A DNA stretch of 64,000 bases from Thermomonas sp. S9 (lineage in GTDB: Bacteria > Pseudomonadota > Gammaproteobacteria > Xanthomonadales > Xanthomonadaceae). Below the pieces are notes generated by a model. It was not told the DNA's origin and searched no databases. It was given only the letters and a program-made list of their open reading frames with translations. Both the position numbers and the translations under genes were made by a program. This document shows, piece after piece, positions 10,070 through 21,081 of this stretch; the first letter of the stretch is position 1, and each line of letters begins with the position of its first letter. The stretch covers positions 1,345,001 through 1,409,000 of the forward strand of contig NZ_JAJDFY010000001.1 of NCBI RefSeq assembly GCF_024704365.1, written 5' to 3'.

Positions 10070-12966
10070 TCAGGCGTCCTGCCGGCGGCTGGCGTCGGCG
10101 GGATGTGCTGCGGTGGCTGCGGCCGGTGGTTCCTGGCGGGCGGTGTCGAACAGCCCGCGCAGTTGCTCCGCGCGCCGCTGCGCGACGGCGGCGGGCACGC
10201 CGTGATCGCGCTCGGCCTCGGCCTGGATTCCGGCATGCGCGGCGGCCGCGACGGCATCCGCCTCGGCGATGGCGACGGTTTCCACTTCGCCCTCGGCCTT
10301 GGTACCCACGGCGGTCACGACCGTGGTGGAGGCGGCGACGGCGGGCGCCTCCATCTGCATGGAGCTGGCCGGTGCATCTTCAACCTGGCCCGGTGCCGCC
10401 GCGGTGGCGGGGTCTGCCGGCGGCAGCGGCTCTGCGATCGGCGCCGGGGCGACAGCCGGTGCCGGGCTGATGGCGGCCGGTGCCGGGGTCGACGTCGGGG
10501 CGGAAGCCGGCGTCGGGGCGGCGACAGGAGCCGGCGGCGCGGCCGGCGTGATGTCGTCGAAATCGAACTCGGGCTGGCTGGCATCGCTGCCGACCACCTC
10601 GTCCAGCGCCTCGTCGTGCTCCAGGCTGGCCTCGCCGGCGCCGCCGGCAGCGGCGTCGCCATTGCCACGGCGACGACGGCGGCCACCGCGGCGACCGCGA
10701 CGGCGCTTGCCGCCGGCCTTCACCCTGCGGGGCGTCTTCGCTGCCGGGGGCGGTGCCGGTGACGGCGGCATCCATCGCGGCAGCGGCAGCCGCGGTCTCG
10801 CTGTCAGCGGCGGCGTTGGCTGCGGCCTGCGCGCTCACGACGGCCTTGGCGGCCTCGCGCTCGTGCGCGGCGGGCGCGGTGTCCGCAGCACGCGCCGGCT
10901 TGGCGGGACGCGGCTCCTGGCGGGCCTCCTGCGGGCGCGGTTTGTCCTGGCGCGGCTCCTGTTGCGGCTTCGGCTCCTGGCGGGCATCCTGCTTCTGGGC
11001 CTGCTTGGACTGGCCCTGCGCCGGCTTGGCCGCCTGCTGCGGCTGCTTCTGCTTTTGCTCTGCGGCCCCTCGTTGCGGGTGTCGCGCTGGCGGCCGTCGT
11101 CGCGGCGGGCGTCGCCCTGGCCGCGACCATCACGCCCGTCGCGACGATTGCTGCCACGCTCGTCGCGACGGCCCTGGCCGGGCTGCGGGCGCGCCGGCTG
11201 CGCCGGAGCGGGCGCGGCGGCCGGGGTGCCGGTGAACAGGCCGCGCAGCCAGCCGATCACGCCGCCGCCGGCGGGTGCCGGCTTGGTCACCGGCTGGGTG
11301 AAGGCGGGGGCGGCAGCCTGCGCGGCCTCGGCCTCCTGCGGCATCGGCTTGGGCTCGCGCAGCGGGCCGGCTGCGCCGGCTTGACCTTGGTGACGGCCGG
11401 CGGCGGGATGTTCAGCTGGGCCTTGGTCAGGGCGATCGTGTTCAGCCGGCGCGGGGTGCCGCGCTGGTAGCTGGGCTTGCTGGATTCCTCGCCCAGCTCG
11501 TTCACGCGCAGGCGGGTGACCTCGTAGTGCGGCGTGTGCAGCTGTTCGTCGGCGACGATCACGATCGGCGCGTCGTGGCGCTGCTCGATCTCGCGCAGCG
11601 CGCTGCGCTTCTCGTTGAGCAGGAAGTTGGCGATCTCCACCGGTGCCTGCACCAGCACCTGCCCGGTGTTGTCCTTCATCGCGTGCTCCTCGGCGACGCG
11701 GATGATCGACAGCGACAGCGATTCGACGCTGCGCATGCGGCCGTGGCCCTCGCAGCGCGGGCAGACGATCTGGCTGGCCTCGCCCAGGCTGTTGCGCAGG
11801 CGCTGGCGGCTCATCTCCAGCAGGCCGAAGCGGCTGATGCGGCCGATCTGCACGCGCGCGCGGTCGTACTTCAGCGCGTTCTGCAGGCGATTTTCGACTT
11901 CACGCTGGTGCTTGTTCGACGTCATGTCGATGAAATCGATCACCACCAGCCCGCCGAGGTCGCGCAGGCGCAGCTGGCGGGCCACTTCCTCGGCCGCCTC
12001 CAGGTTGGTGTTGAACGCGGTTTCCTCGATGTCGCCGCCCTTGGTGGCGCGCGCCGAGTTGACGTCGATCGCGGTCAGCGCCTCGGTCTGGTCGATCACC
12101 AGCGCGCCGCCGGAGGGCAGGCGCACGGTGCGCTCGTAGGCGCTCTCGATCTGCGATTCGATCTGGAAGCGGTTGAACAGCGGAATGTCGTCGGTGTAGT
12201 GCTTGAGCTTGCGCAGGTTGTGCGGCATCACCTGCTCGACGAACTCGCGCGCCTCGGCGTACATCTCCGGGGTATCGACGAGGATCTCGCCGATGTCGCT
12301 GCGCATGTAGTCGCGCAGCGCGCGCACGATCAGGCGGCTTTCCTGGTAGATCAGGAACGGCGCCGGCTTGCTGAGGGCGGCCTCGGCGATCGCGCGCCAG
12401 ATGCTGAGCAGGTAGTCGAGGTCCCACTGCAGTTCCTCGGCGTCGCGGCCGACGCCGGCGGTGCGGATGATCACCCCCATGTCGTCGGGGATGTTGAGCG
12501 CGTCCATCGCCCGCTTCAGCTCGGCGCGGTCGTCGCCCTCGATCCGGCGCGAGACGCCGCCGGCGGTGGGCGAGTTCGGCATCAGCACCATGTAGCGGCC
12601 GGCCAGCGAGATGAACGTGGTCAGAGCCGCGCCCTTGTTGCCGCGCTCTTCCTTGTCCACCTGCACCACCACTTCCTGGCCTTCGCGCAGGAGTTCCCTG
12701 ATGCCGGCCTTGTTCGGGTCCACCCCGGCCTGGAAGTAGTCGCGGGAGATTTCCTTCAGCGGCAGGAAGCCGTGCCGCTCGGCGCCGTATTCGACGAAGG
12801 CGGCTTCCAGCGAGGGTTCGAGCCGGGTGATGCGGCCCTTGTAGATGTTGGACTTCTTGTTGTCGCGGGCAGGCTGTTCGATGTCGATGTCGTACAGGGA
12901 CTGGCCATCGACGATGGCAACCCGCAGTTCTTCCGCCTGCGTGGCGTTGATCAGCATTCGCTTCAT
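10070..12966 (-). CDS. rne: Ribonuclease E (reading frame broken three times in C-terminal half)
   Basis: The amino-terminal catalytic half (residues 1 to about 530) is intact: [20 protein letters not shown]1 domain with [20 protein letters not shown], DNase-I-like active site [10 protein letters not shown], and the Zn-link CPRCEGHG. This endonuclease starts mRNA decay and processes rRNA and tRNA. The C-terminal scaffold ([10 protein letters not shown], then Arg-, Gln- and Ala-rich tracts, [13 protein letters not shown]) needs frame changes near 11360-11380, 11065-11069 and 10743-10747, the last two in C/G runs. Homopolymer error is more likely than real loss. It is divergent from rluC, as in E. 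coli. Confidence 0.92.
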
Positions 12967-13417
12967 TGTGCGTTCCTTGTGCGCTGCCCACCCGCGGGGG
13001 CGGGTGTCGCGCGGAACGCCATGGGGCGTCTTGCTTCTGGATACCGCAGGCGCACGGCTGCGCAGGGGCGCAGGCCGTGCGGCTCTCTCGTTGTCCAGCG
13101 CTGCCACACCACGGCGAACCGCGGGAGCGCTTGTTCCTTCAATTGATGTTGCGGGGCCGGCGACCGCCGCCGCCCACCCGTGGGTGGTTGGCGCGTCGCG
13201 CGGGGCATTGTTCAGCGGGTGGGGTCACGGCAGGGCCGGTGATGGGCAGGTCTGCCGCGCAGCCGTTAACATGTCCACCCCGAGGGTGGTGGCAACGTCA
13301 CTGCGGCGGGGCTCGCCAGGCAGGCCGGCTTTCGGCCGGATGGGCGATGGATTGCCCGACACTTCCTGCGAAATCAAACCCTTGCACCACGCCCCGAGTG
13401 TACCAGATCAACCCTCG
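12967..13417. promoter_or_regulatory. rne-rluC divergent intergenic region, probable structured rne leader
   Basis: A 451-bp gene-free region between the divergent starts of rne and rluC. It holds three similar inverted repeats with a CCACCC/GGGTGG core, at 12987-13006, 13173-13187 and 13275-13289. In E. coli the long rne 5' untranslated region carries hairpins through which RNase E represses its own mRNA. The position and structure fit a similar leader here. I could not assign convincing -35/-10 boxes. Confidence 0.5.
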
Positions 13418-14384
13418 ATGACACAGCCTGCTTCCCCTGCCGGTGGCGGCGCGCGCAGCGTGCGCGTGCCGGATGAACGCGCCGGCCAGCGGCTGGACAA
13501 CTTCCTGCTGGGCCAACTGGAAGGGTGCGCCGCGCTCACTGGTGTACAAACTGGTGCGCAGCGGGCAGGTGCGGGTCAATGGCGGCCGGGCCAAGGCGGA
13601 GCGCAGGCTGGAGGCGGGAGATGAGGTCAGAATCCCGCCTGTTCGCATCGAATCGCCGCAGGATGGCGACCGTTCGCCGCCGAAAGGGCTGCTGGCGGCG
13701 CTCGAGTCGGCGGTCGTGTTCGAGGATGCCCGCCTGCTGGCGATCAACAAGCCCTCGGGCATCGCCAGCCACGGCGGCAGCGGCATTTCGTTCGGCGTCA
13801 TCGAGGCCCTGCGCGCGCTGCGGCCGCGCGACAGCCTGGAGCTGGTGCACCGGCTGGACCGCGATACCTCCGGCCTGATGGTGCTGGCGAAAAAGCGCTC
13901 CGCGCTGACCGAACTGCAGCGATTGTTGCGGGAAGATCACGGATCCGGCATCGAAAAACGCTATCTGGCGCTGCTGGTCGGGCGTATGCCCGACGGTACC
14001 ATGCGCGTGGATGCACCGCTGCACGTCGGCCTGCGCCAGGGCGGCGAGCGCCACGTGCAGGTGAACCCGGCCGGCAAGCCCTCGATGAGCCATTTCCGGG
14101 TGCTGGAGCGGCGCGGCGGCCAGAGCTATTGCGAGGTCCGCATCGAAACCGGCCGCACCCACCAGATCCGCGTCCATGCCCGGCATATCGGCCACCCGGT
14201 GGCGGGCGACGACAAATACGGCGATGCGGACGCCAACAGGCGCCTGCGCGAGCAGGCGGGCCTGAAGCGGCTGTTCCTGCATGCCTCCACGCTGGAGTTC
14301 GCGCTGGACGGTGGCCAGACCCCGTATTCGCTCAACGCGCCGCTGATGCCGGAGTTGCTCGAGGTGCTGGACCGGCTGCGCTAG
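13418..14384 (+). CDS. rluC: 23S rRNA pseudouridine synthase RluC (one frame break)
   Basis: Forms pseudouridine at 23S rRNA positions 955, 2504 and 2580 (E. coli numbering). It starts with ATG 13418 and an S4-like domain (RVPDERAGQRLDNFLLGQLE), then an extra base at about 13524-13527 shifts the frame. It continues APRSLVYKLVRSGQVRVNGG and the catalytic ELVHRLDRDTSGLMVLAKKR (catalytic Asp in HRLDRDTSG). The product is about 321 residues, close to E. coli RluC (319). The break is beside a G run and probably a sequence error. Confidence 0.93.
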
Positions 14385-14403
14385 CCGGAAGCGTGCGGCC
14401 GGT

Positions 14404-14745
14404 TCAGTCCGCGAGCAGGCCGGTCTTGGCGGCGCAGATGAAGTCGTTCTCGCTCAGGCCGCCCACGTCGTGAGTGGACCAGCGCACCACGCAGCGGTCG
14501 TAGTGCACCGACAGGTCGGGGTGGTGGTTTTCACGATTGGCCATGTGCGCCAGCGCGTTCACGAACGACATCGTGCGGTAATAGTCCGGGAAGGTGAACG
14601 TGCGGGTCAGCGCGTGCCCGCTCTCCGCCAGTTCCCAGCCCGCCACCTGCGGCAGCAGTTCGCGGATGCTGGCTTCGGTCAGCCGGTGCTCGTGGCCGCG
14701 GCGCGGGGTGCAGTGGGCGTGGGCGAGGGGGATCAGGTCGGCCAT
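14404..14745 (-). CDS. phhB: 4a-hydroxytetrahydrobiopterin (pterin-4a-carbinolamine) dehydratase
   Basis: A 113-residue protein of the PCD/DCoH family, which recycles the pterin cofactor of phenylalanine hydroxylase. The family signature [20 protein letters not shown] with the catalytic His pair is present, as are [20 protein letters not shown] and [14 protein letters not shown]. The start [12 protein letters not shown] (14745) fits family length; an upstream ATG at 14757 would add four residues. It converges with rluC, with the two stops 19 bp apart. Confidence 0.9.
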   Translation of the reverse strand: MADLIPLAHAHCTPRRGHEHRLTEASIRELLPQVAGWELAESGHALTRTFTFPDYYRTMSFVNALAHMANRENHHPDLSVHYDRCVVRWSTHDVGGLSENDFICAAKTGLLAD

Positions 14746-14825
14746 GCGGGGGTCCATCTTGCGGGGGCTGAACATCGGCGCGGCGTGCGCGGCGCAGGCG
14801 GCGCCTGGGTGGCTAGAATAGCCGC

Positions 14826-15419
14826 ATGATCCGGATTTCCGAAGCCGCGCAGGCGCATTTCCGCAAATTGATCGAGCGTGAGGCCATGCCCGGGCTGGGC
14901 GTGCGCCTGTCGGCCTCGCACGCGGGCACGCCGCGCGCCGACGTGCGCCTGGAGTTCGCCGGCGAGGGCGACCTGCAGGGCGATGAGTGGGCGATCGACT
15001 GCGACGGCTTCACCCTGTGGCTGGATGCGCCCAGCGCGCCGTTCCTGGAGGGGGCGGAGATCGACTACGCCAGCCTCGCCACCGGCGGCCAGCTGCAGAT
15101 CCGCGCGCCGGGCATCAAGGGCCGAGCGCCCGCGCCCGAGGCCCCGCTGGACGAGCGCGTGCGCTGGGTGGTCGAGCACGACATCAACCCGCAGCTGGCG
15201 ATGCACAAGGGCCATGTCGAGGTCGCCGAAGTGACCGCCGACGGCGTCGCGGTGCTGCACTTCGGCGGCGGCTGCCACGGCTGCAGCATGGTCGATATCA
15301 CCCTCAAGCAGGGGGTCGAGAAGACCCTGCTGGAGAAGGTGACGGGGCTGGCGGGCGTGCGCGATGCCACCGACCATGCCAGCGGCAGCGCCCCGTACAT
15401 GCCGCGCGGCCAGGCCTGA
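14826..15419 (+). CDS. nfuA: Fe/S biogenesis protein NfuA
   Basis: A 197-residue NfuA: an amino-terminal degenerate A-type (IscA-like) domain, [19 protein letters not shown], fused to a carboxy-terminal Nfu domain with the cluster-binding CxxC in [20 protein letters not shown]. It assembles and delivers 4Fe-4S clusters, mainly under oxidative stress or iron limitation. E. coli NfuA is 191 residues. It is divergent from phhB (80 bp) and is followed closely by the proline-rich membrane protein gene. Confidence 0.95.
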   Translation: MIRISEAAQAHFRKLIEREAMPGLGVRLSASHAGTPRADVRLEFAGEGDLQGDEWAIDCDGFTLWLDAPSAPFLEGAEIDYASLATGGQLQIRAPGIKGRAPAPEAPLDERVRWVVEHDINPQLAMHKGHVEVAEVTADGVAVLHFGGGCHGCSMVDITLKQGVEKTLLEKVTGLAGVRDATDHASGSAPYMPRGQA

Positions 15420-15433
15420 GGCGGCCGGCGCGC

Positions 15434-17183
15434 GTGACGACGGCCACCGACGTCATCGCCGCGCTCAACCAGCGCCGCCTGCTGCGCACCGGGCGATTGG
15501 ATGCCGCCGGGCGCTTCCCCGCGGGCTGGCAGGGCTGGTTCGATGCGCTCGAACCGATCGACACCGCCGCCGCGCGCGCGCATGTGGAGGCCTGCGTGGC
15601 TGGCCTGGCCCAGCGTCCGCCGCCGTTGCGCGGCCAGGGCGGTGGGCTGGGCGCGCCGTTCTTCCAGCTGCTGCGGCGCACGCGCCCGCCGGATCCGCGC
15701 GAGGATCGCGGGCTCCGGATCGGCGCCGGGGTGGCCGACCTGCTGCTGCATATCGTGCTGCTGGGCCTGCTGCTGTGGCTGATGTACCTGCGCTTCCTGG
15801 CGCTTTCGCCGGCGCCGGAGGAGGAGCAGGCGGTGCAGGTCGAGTTCATCGGGCGCGGCAATGCGGTGGCGGGCGGTGGCGCGCTGGCCAATGCCGGCGC
15901 GGAAGCGGCCCCGGCCGCGGCGGCCAGCCGGGCGCTGCCCCTCCCGGTGCAGGCCCCGCCGGCGGCCAGCGCCAGCGCTGCGACCAGCGACAGTGGCCGC
16001 CCGCAGCTGGAGCAGCAGGCGCTGCCCCCGCCGCCCGCACTGCAGGCACAGGCGGAGGCCCCGGCGCGCCTGCCGCCGCCGCAGCCGGTGCAGGCGAGCG
16101 CAGCACAGGAGCTTGCGGTCAGCAACGTCCCGCAGCCGGCGCCGCAGGCGTTCCAACTGCCGCCGCCGCGCGAACATGCGCTGCGACTGCCGGACCTGCA
16201 GCCGCGCGACGTGCCGCTGCAGGCGACGGTCGAAACACTGCCCAACCGCCCGGTGCTGCCGCTGCGCACCCTGCAGCCGGCCGAGCGCGCGCTGCCGCTG
16301 CGGGCGCCGGAATTGAAGGAGCAGGTACAGGCGATCGAGGTCTTCACCCCGGACACCCGCGCCATCGCGCACCAGCGTGCGGCGCCAGCGGTCGATCTGC
16401 CGCTGCGCGAACCGCAGCTGCGCGGCCAGGTGCAGGCGCTGCCGTTGCGCGAAGGGCAGGCCAGCGCCGTGGCGGCCGGCGGCGCGGTCTCCGCCCAGCC
16501 CGGTGCAGGCAGCGCCGCCAGTGGCACCAGCCCGGCCCGCGGCGCGGGGGCGATGCGCGCCTGCCGGCGGGCACCGGCCAGGCCCAGGCCGGCACCGGCG
16601 CCGGTGCGCGTGCGGCCGCCGAGGGCGGGCGCGGGGTGGGTACGGTCGGGGCGGGGGCCGGGCCGGGCCTGAAGCCGGCGCCGGGCGGCTGGCCGGGCGC
16701 GGCCAAGAGCGACGATTGGGGGCTTCCAACCGCAACGTGGCCGGCACCGGCAACGGCGGCCGCAGTGGCGATGGCAAATCCGGGCTGTTCAATCCCGATG
16801 GCAGCGTGCGCCTGCCGGACGAGTGGTCGAAGACCAACCGCCTCGACCTCGACCGCGCCGGCACCTGGCTCAAGCGGCCGGGACTGGAATATCGCGGCAC
16901 CCGCTTCGACAAGTACTGGATCCCGGACGGCAGCCTGCTGCAGGAGTGGGTGCGGCGCGGGATCAAGGAGCTGTCGATCCCGATCCCGGGGACCGGGCTG
17001 CAGCTGAAGTGCGTGGTGTCGCTGCTGCAGTTCGGCGGCGGCTGCCTGCCGGTGGACCCGGATGCCAACGAACAGCCGTCCAGCGGGCGACCCGCGCCCG
17101 ACATCCCGTTCAAGCCGGAGTTGCAGGAAGACAACGGCAGCGTGCGCCCGTCCGCGCCCGCGCCGCCCGGCGACCGGCCCTAG
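15434..17183 (+). CDS. Proline-rich 'transmembrane repetitive' protein (two frame breaks)
   Basis: A GTG start 14 bp after nfuA. A cytoplasmic part (about 95 residues) is followed by one membrane segment (VADLLLHIVLLGLLLWLMYL). A long Pro/Ala/Gln-rich stretch follows, with recurring LPLR units (about residues 230-350). The final globular domain reads SVRLPDEWSKTNRLDLDRAG and GTRFDKYWIPDGSLLQEWVR. G runs at 16546-16550 and 16718-16722 each break the frame, and the reconstructed protein ends at 17183. I recall proteins of this kind beside nfuA in xanthomonads; function is unknown. It has TonB-like architecture without a recognised TonB domain. Confidence 0.7.
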
Positions 17184-17250
17184 GCGATGATCATCCCCGG
17201 CCTGCGTTCGATGTGCGTGCCAGTGGCGCGCTGTGCGCGGCTGCAGGCGC

Positions 17251-17556
17251 TCAGCCGCTGCGGGCGAGCGTCTGCACCATCAACGCGCGCAGGGCCTGAT
17301 CGTCCTGCGCGCGCGGCGGCGCCAGCTCGGCCAGCAGGAAGCCGCGTGCCTGCGCGTCCTCCGCGTCCAGCCCGTCGAACTCGACGAATTCGGCATCCAT
17401 CAGCGCTGCGCGTGCGGTGTCCACGCTGTCGTAGGGCAGGGTGTTGCCGTCCGCATCGAACACCTCGGCGGTGCCGGCCTCGCGCTCGCGCAGGCGCGCC
17501 CACACCACGGTGCGGCCGAGGGTAGCCAGCCACCAGCTTTCGTTCTTGGCCGTCAT
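17251..17556 (-). CDS. Conserved hypothetical small protein
   Basis: A 101-residue acidic, soluble protein (MTAKNESWWLATLGRTVVWA ...). No family was recognised. Its ATG overlaps the stop codon of the upstream small membrane protein in an ATGA arrangement at 17553-17556, and both follow asnS on the same strand. Translational coupling and cotranscription with asnS are therefore likely. Confidence 0.65.
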   Translation of the reverse strand: MTAKNESWWLATLGRTVVWARLREREAGTAEVFDADGNTLPYDSVDTARAALMDAEFVEFDGLDAEDAQARGFLLAELAPPRAQDDQALRALMVQTLARSG

Positions 17557-17870
17557 GAAAGCGCCTGCCCGACGATCCAGAGCACGCCGCCCATCGCCAC
17601 TCCGTCCAGGATCACCAGCAGCGAAATCCACGCCGGTGTGGCCAGGCCGCTCAGCGCGCGATCCGGATGGGCGCGGTAGCCGCGGCGCAGCAGCCACCAC
17701 AGCGCCTTCGGCTTGAGGAAGGCGCCTTCGCCCAGCTGCGCGGCGATCGCGGGATGGCGGTCGCGGATGTGCACCAGGGTCAGCGGCCAGAAGATCACGA
17801 ACGCGGTGGCGCCGGCGATCGCGGTGGCGAACGCGGTCAGGGCCAGGAACAGGATCAGGTCGGCGTCCAT
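17553..17870 (-). CDS. Small membrane protein, unknown function
   Basis: A 105-residue protein with two or three hydrophobic segments: ILFLALTAFATAIAGATAFV at the start, and WISLLVILDGVAMGGVLWIV near the end. The central part is basic (LWWLLRRGYRAHPDRALSG). It begins 4 bp after the asnS stop codon and overlaps the next small gene by 4 bp, so it is part of the asnS transcription unit. No known family was recognised. Confidence 0.7.
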   Translation of the reverse strand: MDADLILFLALTAFATAIAGATAFVIFWPLTLVHIRDRHPAIAAQLGEGAFLKPKALWWLLRRGYRAHPDRALSGLATPAWISLLVILDGVAMGGVLWIVGQALS

Positions 17871-17874
17871 CGGC

Positions 17875-19275
17875 TCAGAACTCGGCGTGTCCGGGCGCGC
17901 GCGGATAGGCGATCGCGTCGCGGATGTTGGCCAGCCCGCACACGTACACCACCAGCCGCTCGAAGCCGAGGCCGAAGCCGGCGTGCGGCACCGTGCCGTA
18001 GCGGCGGAAGTCGCGGTACCAGGCGTAATGCGCCGGATCCAGCCCGAACTGCGCCATGCGCGCGTCCAGCATGTCCAGGCGCTCCTCGCGCTGGCTGCCA
18101 CCGATGATTTCGCCGATCCCCGGCGCCAGCACGTCCATCGCGGCAACGGTGCGGCCATCGTCGTTCAGGCGCATGTAGAACGCCTTGATCTGCTCGGGGT
18201 AGTTCATCACCACCACCGGGCGGCCGACGTGCTCCTCGGTCAGCCAGCGTTCGTGCTCGGTCTGCAGGTCCAGGCCCCATTCGACCGGGAACTCGAACTT
18301 TTTGCCCGATTTCTGCAGCAGGGCGATGGCATCGGTGTAGTCGATCCGCTCGAACGGCGCGTTGATGAACGCCTCCAGGCGGCTGACCGCGTCCTTCTGC
18401 ACGCGTTCGGCGATGAAGGCCATGTCGTCGCCGCGCTCGTTAAGCACCGCGCGGAACAGATATTTCAGGAAATCCTCGGCCAAGGTAGCGTCGTCGTCGA
18501 GGTCGGCGAACGCGATCTCCGGCTCGACCATCCAGAACTCGGCCAGATGCCGCGTGGTGTTGCTGTTCTCGGCGCGGAAGGTGGGGCCGAAGGTATAGAC
18601 CTTGCTCAGCGCCAGGCAGAACGCCTCCACGTTGAGCTGGCCGGAGACGGTGAGGAAGGTTTCCTTGCCGAAGAAGTCGCGCGAGAAATCCACCGCGCCG
18701 TCCTTGCCGCGCGGCAGGTTGGCCAGGTCCAGGGTAGAGACGCGGAACATCTGGCCCGCGCCCTCGGCGTCGGAGGTGGTGATGATCGGCGTAGAGATCC
18801 AGTAGAAGCCGCGCTCGTGGAAGAAGCGGTGCACCGCCTGCGCCAGGCAGTGGCGGATGCGGGTGACGGCGCCGAACAGGTTGGTGCGCGGGCGCAGATG
18901 GGCGAACTCGCGCAGGTATTCCAGCGAGTGCTGCTTGGGCTGCATCGGGTAGGTCAGCGGGTCCTCGACCCAGCCGATGACGTCGATGCGGGATGCCTGC
19001 ACCTCGAAGCTCTGGCCCTGGCCCTGCGACTTCACCAGGGTGCCGGTGCACGCCACCGCGCAGCCGGTGGTCAGGTGCTTCACCTCGGATTCGTAATTGG
19101 CCAGGGTGTCGGGCGCGACCACCTGGATCGGCGCGAAGCAGGAGCCGTCGCTGACGTTGACGAAGCTCAGCCCGGCCTTGGAGTCGCGGCGGGTGCGCAC
19201 CCAGCCGCGCACCGATACCTGGCCGCCTTCCGGCACATGCCCGGCCAGCGCCTGGGCCACGGAGATCGTCGTCAT
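17875..19275 (-). CDS. asnS: Asparaginyl-tRNA synthetase
   Basis: A 466-residue class IIb aminoacyl-tRNA synthetase, the same length as the E. coli enzyme. The OB-fold anticodon-binding domain is at the start ([20 protein letters not shown]). Class II motif 2 is [20 protein letters not shown] and motif 3 is [20 protein letters not shown]. It charges tRNA-Asn directly. ATG at 19275 gives [10 protein letters not shown]. It is divergent from the iscA-like gene with a 63-bp gap. Confidence 0.98.
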   Translation of the reverse strand: MTTISVAQALAGHVPEGGQVSVRGWVRTRRDSKAGLSFVNVSDGSCFAPIQVVAPDTLANYESEVKHLTTGCAVACTGTLVKSQGQGQSFEVQASRIDVIGWVEDPLTYPMQPKQHSLEYLREFAHLRPRTNLFGAVTRIRHCLAQAVHRFFHERGFYWISTPIITTSDAEGAGQMFRVSTLDLANLPRGKDGAVDFSRDFFGKETFLTVSGQLNVEAFCLALSKVYTFGPTFRAENSNTTRHLAEFWMVEPEIAFADLDDDATLAEDFLKYLFRAVLNERGDDMAFIAERVQKDAVSRLEAFINAPFERIDYTDAIALLQKSGKKFEFPVEWGLDLQTEHERWLTEEHVGRPVVVMNYPEQIKAFYMRLNDDGRTVAAMDVLAPGIGEIIGGSQREERLDMLDARMAQFGLDPAHYAWYRDFRRYGTVPHAGFGLGFERLVVYVCGLANIRDAIAYPRAPGHAEF

Positions 19276-19338
19276 CTTGAAATCCTGCGTTGCAAGCCTG
19301 AAATAGGACGGGAAGTTTACCGGAGCTACAATCCACGC

Positions 19339-19680
19339 ATGGCCATTTCCCTTACCGATACCGCCCGCGCCCGCATCCTCGGCTACCTCGAGGCCGACCC
19401 CAAGGCCATTGGCCTGCGCTTCGGGGTCTCCCGCAGCGGTTGCTCCGGCTGGGGCTACAGGATCGAGATGGCGCGCGAGCAGGGCCCCGACGACGTGGTG
19501 TTCGACGCCGGCGGCGTGCGCATCTACGTGGATGCCGGCAGCCTGCCGCAGGTGGACGGCACCCGCATCGACTTCATCAAGCAGGGGCTGAACGAGCAGT
19601 TCGCCTTCGACAACCCCAACGTCACCGGCGGCTGCGGCTGCGGCTCCAGCTTCACCACCGGCGCCGACGTCCGCGCCTGA
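19339..19680 (+). CDS. A-type iron-sulfur carrier (IscA/ErpA family)
   Basis: A 113-residue A-type carrier with three conserved cysteines in the family pattern: [12 protein letters not shown] (about residue 35) and GGCGCGSSF near the end. It probably accepts and transfers Fe-S clusters. No isc or suf genes flank it, so I do not assign iscA, sufA or erpA. It is divergent from asnS. Confidence 0.88.
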   Translation: MAISLTDTARARILGYLEADPKAIGLRFGVSRSGCSGWGYRIEMAREQGPDDVVFDAGGVRIYVDAGSLPQVDGTRIDFIKQGLNEQFAFDNPNVTGGCGCGSSFTTGADVRA

Positions 19681-19699
19681 GCGCACACCGGGCACGGGT

Positions 19700-19728
19700 T
19701 TGCGCGCAACCCGTTGATTCGCCATAAT
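19700..19728 (+). promoter_or_regulatory. Promoter of the rpsF-rpsR-rplI operon
   Basis: TTGCGC (19700-19705), a 17-bp spacer and CATAAT (19723-19728). A hairpin CTCCCGC/GCGGGAG follows at about 19735-19750. The roughly 100-base leader up to rpsF is a place where S6:S18 autoregulatory leaders occur in other bacteria, but I did not confirm that consensus. Confidence 0.6.
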
Positions 19729-19843
19729 AGGCGGCTCCCGCTTGCGGGAGGTTCTTGCCCGAACGCGCCTGTCCGCCCCGCGGCAGGTGGCCGAGGGCTG
19801 TCCGGCCGGCATTCCGCCTGCCGCCATCCACAAGGAAATCACC

Positions 19844-20257
19844 ATGCGTCATTACGAAATCGTGTTCCTGGTCCATCCCGACCAGAGCGAGCAGGTCCCG
19901 GCGATGATCGAGCGCTACAAGGGCGCGATCGAGGCCGGCAACGGCAAGATCCACCGCCTGGAGGACTGGGGTCGCCGCCAGCTGGCCTACCCGATCCAGA
20001 ACCTGGTCAAGGCCCACTATGTCCTCATGAACATCGAGGCCGGGCAGGCCGTGCTGGACGAGCTGGTCAACACCTTCCGCTTCAACGACGCGATCCTGCG
20101 CCACCTGGTCATGCGTCGCGACGAGGCCGTGACCGAGCAGTCCCTGATCATGAAGAACAAGGACGAGAAGGGCGACAAGCCCGAGCGTCGCCGCCGCGAC
20201 GACGAGAGCGACAGTGCCGTGGGCACTGGCGACACCGACAACGCCGAAGCCGCCTAA
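19844..20257 (+). CDS. rpsF: 30S ribosomal protein S6
   Basis: A 137-residue S6, beginning [20 protein letters not shown], with the conserved [20 protein letters not shown] and an acidic/basic carboxy tail like the E. coli tail that is modified by RimK. It binds S18 and 16S rRNA in the platform of the small subunit. It is first gene of the operon, preceded by AAGGAA-type Shine-Dalgarno sequence. Confidence 0.98.
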   Translation: MRHYEIVFLVHPDQSEQVPAMIERYKGAIEAGNGKIHRLEDWGRRQLAYPIQNLVKAHYVLMNIEAGQAVLDELVNTFRFNDAILRHLVMRRDEAVTEQSLIMKNKDEKGDKPERRRRDDESDSAVGTGDTDNAEAA

Positions 20258-20281
20258 GCGCCGTCCTCCAGGAGCATTCCC

Positions 20282-20512
20282 ATGTCCAAGTTCTTCCGCC
20301 GCCGCAAGTTCTGCAAGTTCACCGCCGAGGGCGTCACCGAGATCGACTACAAGGATCTCAACACCCTGCGCCAGTACCTGACCGAGACCGGCAAGATCGT
20401 GCCCAGCCGCATCACCGGCACCAAGTCGAAGTACCAGCGCCAGTTGCAGGCCGCGGTCAAGCGCGCGCGCTTCCTCGCGCTGATCCCGTACACCGACAAC
20501 CACAACGTCTGA
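20282..20512 (+). CDS. rpsR: 30S ribosomal protein S18
   Basis: A 76-residue S18 with the typical basic start [20 protein letters not shown] and [20 protein letters not shown]. It forms a heterodimer with S6 on 16S rRNA. It lies 24 bp after rpsF with its own AGGAG site. Confidence 0.98.
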   Translation: MSKFFRRRKFCKFTAEGVTEIDYKDLNTLRQYLTETGKIVPSRITGTKSKYQRQLQAAVKRARFLALIPYTDNHNV

Positions 20513-20625
20513 CGCCTCGCCAGCGCCGGCCGGCCCCGACGCCGGCCCGTCGCCGGCGACGTTCCCGTCCGATTCGGACAGCATCCGTTGCAGGCGCCGC
20601 CTGCTAACGAATACGGAGAACCACC

Positions 20626-21081
20626 ATGCAACTGATCCTCCTGCAGAAAGTCACCAACCTCGGCGGCCTGGGCGACCTGGTCACCGTGAAGCCCGGCTAC
20701 GGCCGCAACTACCTCGTGCCGCAGGGCAAGGCGGTGCCGGCCACCCCGGCCAACATCGCCGAGTTCGAGGCCAAGCGCGCCGAGTACGAGGCCAGGGCCG
20801 CCGATGCGCTGGCCGCCGCCAACGCCCGCCTGGCCAAGCTGGCCGACGCCAGCGTCACCGTCAGCGCCAACGCCTCGACCGAAGGCAAGCTGTATGGTTC
20901 GGTCGGCCCGCGCGAGATCGCCGAGGCCCTGACCAGGCAACTGGGCGTCGAGGTGCACAAGTCGGAAGTGGTGATGGGCGAAGGCCCGCTGCGCCACACC
21001 GGCGAGTTCGAGGTGGCGGTGCACCTGCACGCCGACGTCGACACCACCGTCAAGGTGGTGGTGGTGCCGGAAGCGGCCTGA
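20626..21081 (+). CDS. rplI: 50S ribosomal protein L9
   Basis: A 151-residue L9: the amino domain has [20 protein letters not shown] and [17 protein letters not shown], joined by a long helix to a carboxy domain with [14 protein letters not shown]. It binds 23S rRNA near the L1 stalk. It is the third gene of the ribosomal operon, 113 bp after rpsR, with GGAG before the ATG. Confidence 0.98.
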   Translation: MQLILLQKVTNLGGLGDLVTVKPGYGRNYLVPQGKAVPATPANIAEFEAKRAEYEARAADALAAANARLAKLADASVTVSANASTEGKLYGSVGPREIAEALTRQLGVEVHKSEVVMGEGPLRHTGEFEVAVHLHADVDTTVKVVVVPEAA

